Assembly (NCBI GenBank): GCA_007125455.1
Contig: SLDE01000089.1
Coordinates: 1 to 17,733, forward strand
DNA length: 17,733 nucleotides
Direction: 5' to 3'
From: Ectothiorhodospiraceae bacterium
GTDB taxonomy: Bacteria; Pseudomonadota; Gammaproteobacteria; Thiohalomonadales; Thiohalomonadaceae
Shown: one piece after another, positions 14,680 to 17,733 of the stretch
How positions within the stretch are numbered: the first letter of the stretch is position 1
Layout of the letters: every line of letters starts with the position of its first letter
Notes under the pieces: model-generated
Databases searched by the model: none
The model's input: the letters and a program-made list of their open reading frames with translations, nothing else
What the model was told of the DNA's origin: nothing
Position numbers and translations under genes: made by a program

Positions 14680-14717
14680 CGCCGATCTCCCCATTTCCCC
14701 GGCGGCCACGCCTTGGC

Positions 14718-14723
14718 TATACT
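14718..14723 (+). promoter_or_regulatory. -10 element of the CMD/thioesterase operon
   Basis: TATACT lies 32 bp before the GTG start of the first gene. The -35 position is poor (TTTCCC). It falls in the 76-bp spacer from the divergent zinc-ribbon gene. Confidence 0.4.
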
Positions 14724-14755
14724 GGCCGCACATTCAACCATCCCAAGGAGCCATC

Positions 14756-15310
14756 GTGGCGGATTTGCAGGCAGCATTCAAGAAAGCACGTGACTACGGT
14801 ATCGGCGAATACCTGGAGTTGCTCGGCGAGCTTTCCCAGGAATCGACCAAAAAGGGGCGACTGGATCGCAAGACCAAGGAGCTGATCACCCTGGGGATTG
14901 CCCTGGCCAAAAACTGCCACCGCTGTATCGCCATCCATACCGATGCCGCCAAGCGTCTTGGCATGAGCGGGCAGGAGATGCGTGAGCTGAACAAACTGCT
15001 CCTGTTCACCAATGCCAGCCCCGGCTGTGATCGTGCCGATCTGTGGGACGAATGGCGCGACTCCTGGAAGTCCTTCGCCTGCGCCACCGGGCCCATCCCG
15101 CGCCTGCACCGTGAACTGATCGCCCTGGGGATCGCCATGGTGCGCCAGCAGCGCGCCCATATCGAGATCCACGCCCACGCCGCGCTGGCCCAGGGTGCCG
15201 AGGCCAACCTGATCTTCGAGGTGGTGCCCATCGCGCTGTTGATGGACGGTGCGCCCGCCCTATCGCAAATCCCCTATCTCGTTGATGCCCTTGATGAGCA
15301 GCAACAATGA
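14756..15310 (+). CDS. double carboxymuconolactone decarboxylase/AhpD-fold protein
   Basis: The 184-aa protein consists of two CMD-like repeats. The first (about 35-90) has the AhpD-type active site CHRC with Cys54 and Cys57, followed by His61, so it may be a thiol-disulfide or peroxide-reducing enzyme. The second (about 112-170) aligns as RQQRAHIEIH, with the two Cys replaced by Gln132 and His135 and only His139 kept, so it is probably structural. Start: GTG at 14756 with AAGGAG 6 nt upstream; the longer frame lacks this site. First gene of an operon whose next gene starts 20 nt after this stop, or overlaps it by ATGA if the upstream ATG is used. No ahpC is nearby. Confidence 0.85.
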   Translation: MADLQAAFKKARDYGIGEYLELLGELSQESTKKGRLDRKTKELITLGIALAKNCHRCIAIHTDAAKRLGMSGQEMRELNKLLLFTNASPGCDRADLWDEWRDSWKSFACATGPIPRLHRELIALGIAMVRQQRAHIEIHAHAALAQGAEANLIFEVVPIALLMDGAPALSQIPYLVDALDEQQQ

Positions 15311-15330
15311 CAAAAACACAGGAGTCCACG

Positions 15331-15732
15331 ATGGAAGGTTATGATTTTTCAATCGAGATGCACGTTCGCGACTACGAATGCGACATCCAGGGGATCGTGA
15401 ACAACGGTGTCTACCAGAACTATCTGGAGCACGTGCGCCATATGTATCTAAAGCAGGTCGGCGTCGACTTCGCCGCCCTTGCCCAGCAAGGGATCAACCT
15501 GGTGGTAGTACGCGCCGAGCTGGATTACAAATTCCCGTTGGAGACCGGCGACAGCTTTGTAGTGGGCTTGAAGATGAAGCGCGAATCGCGCCTCAAATTC
15601 GCCTTCTACCAGGATATCTACCGCCTGCCGGACAAACGCCTGATCATGAACGCCAAGATCATCGGCACCGCACTCAACCAACGGGGCCGACCAGAACTGC
15701 CCCCCGTAATGGATAAGCTACTGAGCGACTGA
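15331..15732 (+). CDS. 4HBT-family acyl-CoA thioesterase
   Basis: The 133-aa hot-dog fold protein has the 4-hydroxybenzoyl-CoA thioesterase signature: VRDYECDIQGIVNNGVYQNY (residues 12-31) with catalytic Asp18 and the GxVxN turn. It is expected to hydrolyse a thioester such as an acyl-CoA as a small oligomer; the substrate is not known. Start: ATG at 15331 with AGGAG 6 nt upstream. An in-frame ATG at 15307 overlaps the preceding stop (ATGA) but has a poorer site, so the protein may be 8 residues longer. The next gene overlaps by one base (TGATG). Confidence 0.88.
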   Translation: MEGYDFSIEMHVRDYECDIQGIVNNGVYQNYLEHVRHMYLKQVGVDFAALAQQGINLVVVRAELDYKFPLETGDSFVVGLKMKRESRLKFAFYQDIYRLPDKRLIMNAKIIGTALNQRGRPELPPVMDKLLSD

Positions 15733-16100
15733 TGGCCAAACTGCTATACAAACTGCGTGGCGTGCCCGAACAGGAGGCCAACGAGATCCGCGAGCTGCTG
15801 GAACGCCACGGCATCGAATACTACGAAACCGAGGCAGGGCGCTGGCAGATCTCGCTGGCGGCGATCTGGATCCGCCACAACGATGACTACGTCCACGCCA
15901 AGGCCCTGCTGGACGCCTACCACGAAAAGCTGTTTCGTGAGGTACGTGCCGATTATCTACAGCGCCTCGCCGATGGCACCGCCGATACCTTCTGGCAACG
16001 CCTGCAACGCGAGCCGCTACGGGTCATTCTTTACATCCTGGCCGTGGCCTTCATCGTCTACTTCACCGTGGTACCGTTTATCCAATGGGCAATGCAATGA
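15732..16100 (+). CDS. DUF6164-like small membrane protein
   Basis: The 122-aa protein has a soluble N-terminal part beginning AKLLYKLRGVPEQEANEIRE, with a ferredoxin-like beta-alpha pattern and SLAAIWIRHNDDYVHAKALL (about 41-60). One C-terminal TM helix lies at about 97-118. The sequence resembles family DUF6164 of gammaproteobacteria, with no known function. Its ATG shares a base with the thioesterase stop and has no clear Shine-Dalgarno, so it is probably translated by coupling. Its own stop overlaps the next start (ATGA). Confidence 0.75.
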   Translation: MAKLLYKLRGVPEQEANEIRELLERHGIEYYETEAGRWQISLAAIWIRHNDDYVHAKALLDAYHEKLFREVRADYLQRLADGTADTFWQRLQREPLRVILYILAVAFIVYFTVVPFIQWAMQ

Positions 16101-17626
16101 GCCAACCTGCGCTGATCCAGGCGATGCTGCAGGCCGACTTCTACCCCCACCCGGTGGCCCAATGCGAGCTGGTCGAGACCCACATCTCCTGGGTGATCCT
16201 CACCGGCGAATACGCCTACAAGGTGAAAAAGCCACTGGACCTGGGTTTTCTCGACTTTTCCACCCTGGCACGGCGCCAACACTGCTGCGAAGAAGAGCTA
16301 CGCCTCAACCGCCGCCTGGCACCACAGATCTACCAGGAGGTGGTGGGGATTGGCGGAAGTGCCCAGGCCCCGGTATACGGTGCCGAACCGGCCATCGAGT
16401 ACGCCGTGCGGATGCACCAGTTCGACGGCGGCGGCCAATTTGATCGCCTCCTGGCGCAGGGAAGGCTGGATGGCACAATGATCGAGGCCACCGCCCGCTG
16501 CGCCGCCGAGTTTCATGCCCAGATCGACACCCACCCACCAGCCCCTCTGGGTAGCCCGGAACAGGTCTGGCAGCCGATGGCAGACAACTTCACTCAGATC
16601 CGCGCACTGCCGCTGGGGATGGCGCAGGACCGTCGACTGGCCGAGCTGGAACAGTGGAGCCAAACGCAGTACCAAGGCCACCGCCAGCTCTTGCAACAGC
16701 GCCTCGAAGACGGCTTTGTCCGCGAATGCCACGGCGACATGCACCTGGCCAACATGGCCTGGCTGGACGGTGAGGCACTGATCTTTGATGGGATCGAATT
16801 CAGCCCGGCGCTGCGCTGGATCGACATCATCAGCGAGGTGGCCTTCGCCGTGATGGATCTGGAGCAACACCGGCGTCCCGAACTGGCCTGGCGCTTCCTC
16901 AATGTCTGGCTGGAGCACAGCGGCGACTATGCCGGGCTGGCACTGCTGGAGTTCTACCTGGTCTATCGTGCCATGGTACGGGCCAAGATCGCCGCCATTC
17001 GCCTCTCCCAACTCGAGGGCGATGACCCACAGCGGGGGGCATTGCAGAGCGAGTTGGACAGCTACCTGGCCCTGGCTCAACGCTTCACCCAGCCACGACA
17101 GCCAAAACTGCTGATCTGCCACGGCCCCTCCGGGGTAGGCAAAACGGTGCTGGGGATGGCGCTATTGGCCCAACTGGGCGGGATCCGACTACGCTCCGAT
17201 GTGGAGCGCAAACGTCTGCACGGCCTGACGGCACAGCAGCGGGGCGAGCAGGCACTCTACCAACCAGAAATCACCGAGCAGACCTACCGCCACCTGGCCG
17301 AAGTGGCACAGGGGCTGCTGCAACAGGGCCGCACAGTGCTGGTCGACGCCACCTTCCTCGACCCGGGCGAACGCGGGCGTTTTCGCCAGCTGGCGGCGCA
17401 GCTGGGCTGCCCGTTTCAGATCCTCAGCTTCCAGGCCAGCGAGGCGACGCTACGCCAGCGCCTGATGGCGCGACGCGAGGACGCCTCCGACGCCAACATC
17501 GCGGTATTGGAAAAACAACTGGCAAGCTTCGAGCCGCTGGGTCCGGCCGAGCAGCAAGAGGCAATAGTGATCGACACCCAGAGCGATGATCCGTTAAAAG
17601 GCGTGCTTGTAGGGAGTAGGGAGTAG
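16097..17626 (+). CDS. APH-like kinase domain fused to a P-loop NTPase
   Basis: The 509-aa protein has two parts. The N-terminal part (about 1-330) looks like an aminoglycoside phosphotransferase-type fold: YKVKKPLDLGFLDFST (41-56) with candidate ATP Lys, catalytic loop HGDMHLAN (212-219) and IFDGIEF (229-235) in the metal-binding position. The C-terminal part (about 335-500) is a zeta-toxin/gluconate-kinase-like P-loop domain with Walker A GPSGVGKT (343-350), RSDVERKRLHGL (366-377) and VLVDATFLD. This matches the COG2187/COG0645 pairing known in Proteobacteria; the substrate is unknown and antibiotic resistance should not be inferred. Start: ATG at 16097 overlapping the previous stop (ATGA); another ATG lies at 16085. 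The last codons (GSRE and TAG) lie within the GTAGGGA tandem array, so the C-terminus may be altered from the ancestral one. Confidence 0.85.
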   Translation: MSQPALIQAMLQADFYPHPVAQCELVETHISWVILTGEYAYKVKKPLDLGFLDFSTLARRQHCCEEELRLNRRLAPQIYQEVVGIGGSAQAPVYGAEPAIEYAVRMHQFDGGGQFDRLLAQGRLDGTMIEATARCAAEFHAQIDTHPPAPLGSPEQVWQPMADNFTQIRALPLGMAQDRRLAELEQWSQTQYQGHRQLLQQRLEDGFVRECHGDMHLANMAWLDGEALIFDGIEFSPALRWIDIISEVAFAVMDLEQHRRPELAWRFLNVWLEHSGDYAGLALLEFYLVYRAMVRAKIAAIRLSQLEGDDPQRGALQSELDSYLALAQRFTQPRQPKLLICHGPSGVGKTVLGMALLAQLGGIRLRSDVERKRLHGLTAQQRGEQALYQPEITEQTYRHLAEVAQGLLQQGRTVLVDATFLDPGERGRFRQLAAQLGCPFQILSFQASEATLRQRLMARREDASDANIAVLEKQLASFEPLGPAEQQEAIVIDTQSDDPLKGVLVGSRE

Positions 17627-17733
17627 GGAGTAGGGAGTAGGGAGTAGGGAGTAGGGAGTAGGGAGTAGGGAGTAGGGAGTAGGGAGTAGGGAGTAGGGAG
17701 TAGGGAGTAGGGAGTAGGGAGTAGGGAGTAGGG
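17609..17733 (+). repeat. perfect heptanucleotide tandem array (GTAGGGA)n
   Basis: The 7-bp unit GTAGGGA is repeated without a mismatch for 125 bases, 17 full copies plus 6 bases, and runs off the window, so its true length is unknown. It begins inside the upstream gene and supplies that gene's stop codon (17624-17626). The plus strand has GGG every 7 bases with 4-nt AGTA spacers, a layout able to form G-quadruplexes. A real short tandem repeat or an assembly-edge effect are both possible. Confidence 0.95.

Noticed and set aside
16298..17122. Minus-strand ORF (274 codons) within the APH-like/P-loop gene
   Set aside because: Antisense to a gene with clear kinase motifs; no Shine-Dalgarno and no family resemblance.
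16097..17626. Aminoglycoside resistance gene
   Set aside because: The HGDxHxxN motif is shared by many small-molecule kinases; the fusion to a P-loop domain matches a chromosomal housekeeping-type family, not a resistance enzyme.
17609..17733. CRISPR array
   Set aside because: The unit is 7 bp with no spacers, so it is a simple tandem repeat.

Overview
The window is GC-rich, densely packed bacterial DNA that reads as a gammaproteobacterial chromosome. Supporting this are greB, an OmpC-type porin with a terminal Phe, an NtrC-type two-component pair, an HD-GYP sensor, a DUF6164-type protein and, at the left edge, what looks like an Rsm/Csr small RNA behind a GacA/UvrY-like box. A free-living or symbiotic Chromatiales-like lineage would fit, but the sequence does not prove it. 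I see no tRNA, rRNA, CRISPR array, insertion sequence or prophage gene.

Left part (1-2968). A non-coding segment at 61-207 (minus) carries five GGA motifs, a hairpin presenting GGA, a strong intrinsic terminator, and an upstream -10 box and 18-bp dyad. I read it as an RsmY/RsmZ/CsrB-type RNA that sequesters CsrA/RsmA. Next to it is a soluble PDC/Cache-like sensor protein (minus), then a divergent lipoprotein of the adenosine deaminase family.

Porin and two-component block (2969-7194, minus strand). A sigma-54 response regulator and its histidine kinase overlap by ATGA. Upstream of them lies a porin gene with its own terminator. The porin leader has a sigma-54-like -24/-12 element, two adjacent dyads about 80-110 bp upstream of the inferred start, and an inverted repeat reaching into the Shine-Dalgarno. 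The simplest hypothesis is that the two-component pair controls the porin.

Middle (7195-11261). A periplasmic metallo-beta-lactamase-fold protein lacks the first two His of the HxHxDH motif. It converges on an orphan PhnD-like binding protein. Divergent from that is a B12-binding/radical SAM protein of the DUF4080 type. Two small genes follow: a 66-aa protein with Gly/aromatic repeats and a 104-aa Cys-motif protein on the opposite strand.

Right part (11422-17733). A membrane sensor (SBP-3, PAS, GAF, HD-GYP) that could act on cyclic-di-GMP is followed by greB and a convergent zinc-ribbon membrane protein. A tightly coupled plus-strand operon then encodes a double CMD/AhpD-fold protein, a 4HBT thioesterase, a DUF6164-like membrane protein and an APH-like/P-loop kinase fusion. 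The last gene runs into a perfect 7-bp tandem array (GTAGGGA) that supplies its stop codon and continues off the window.
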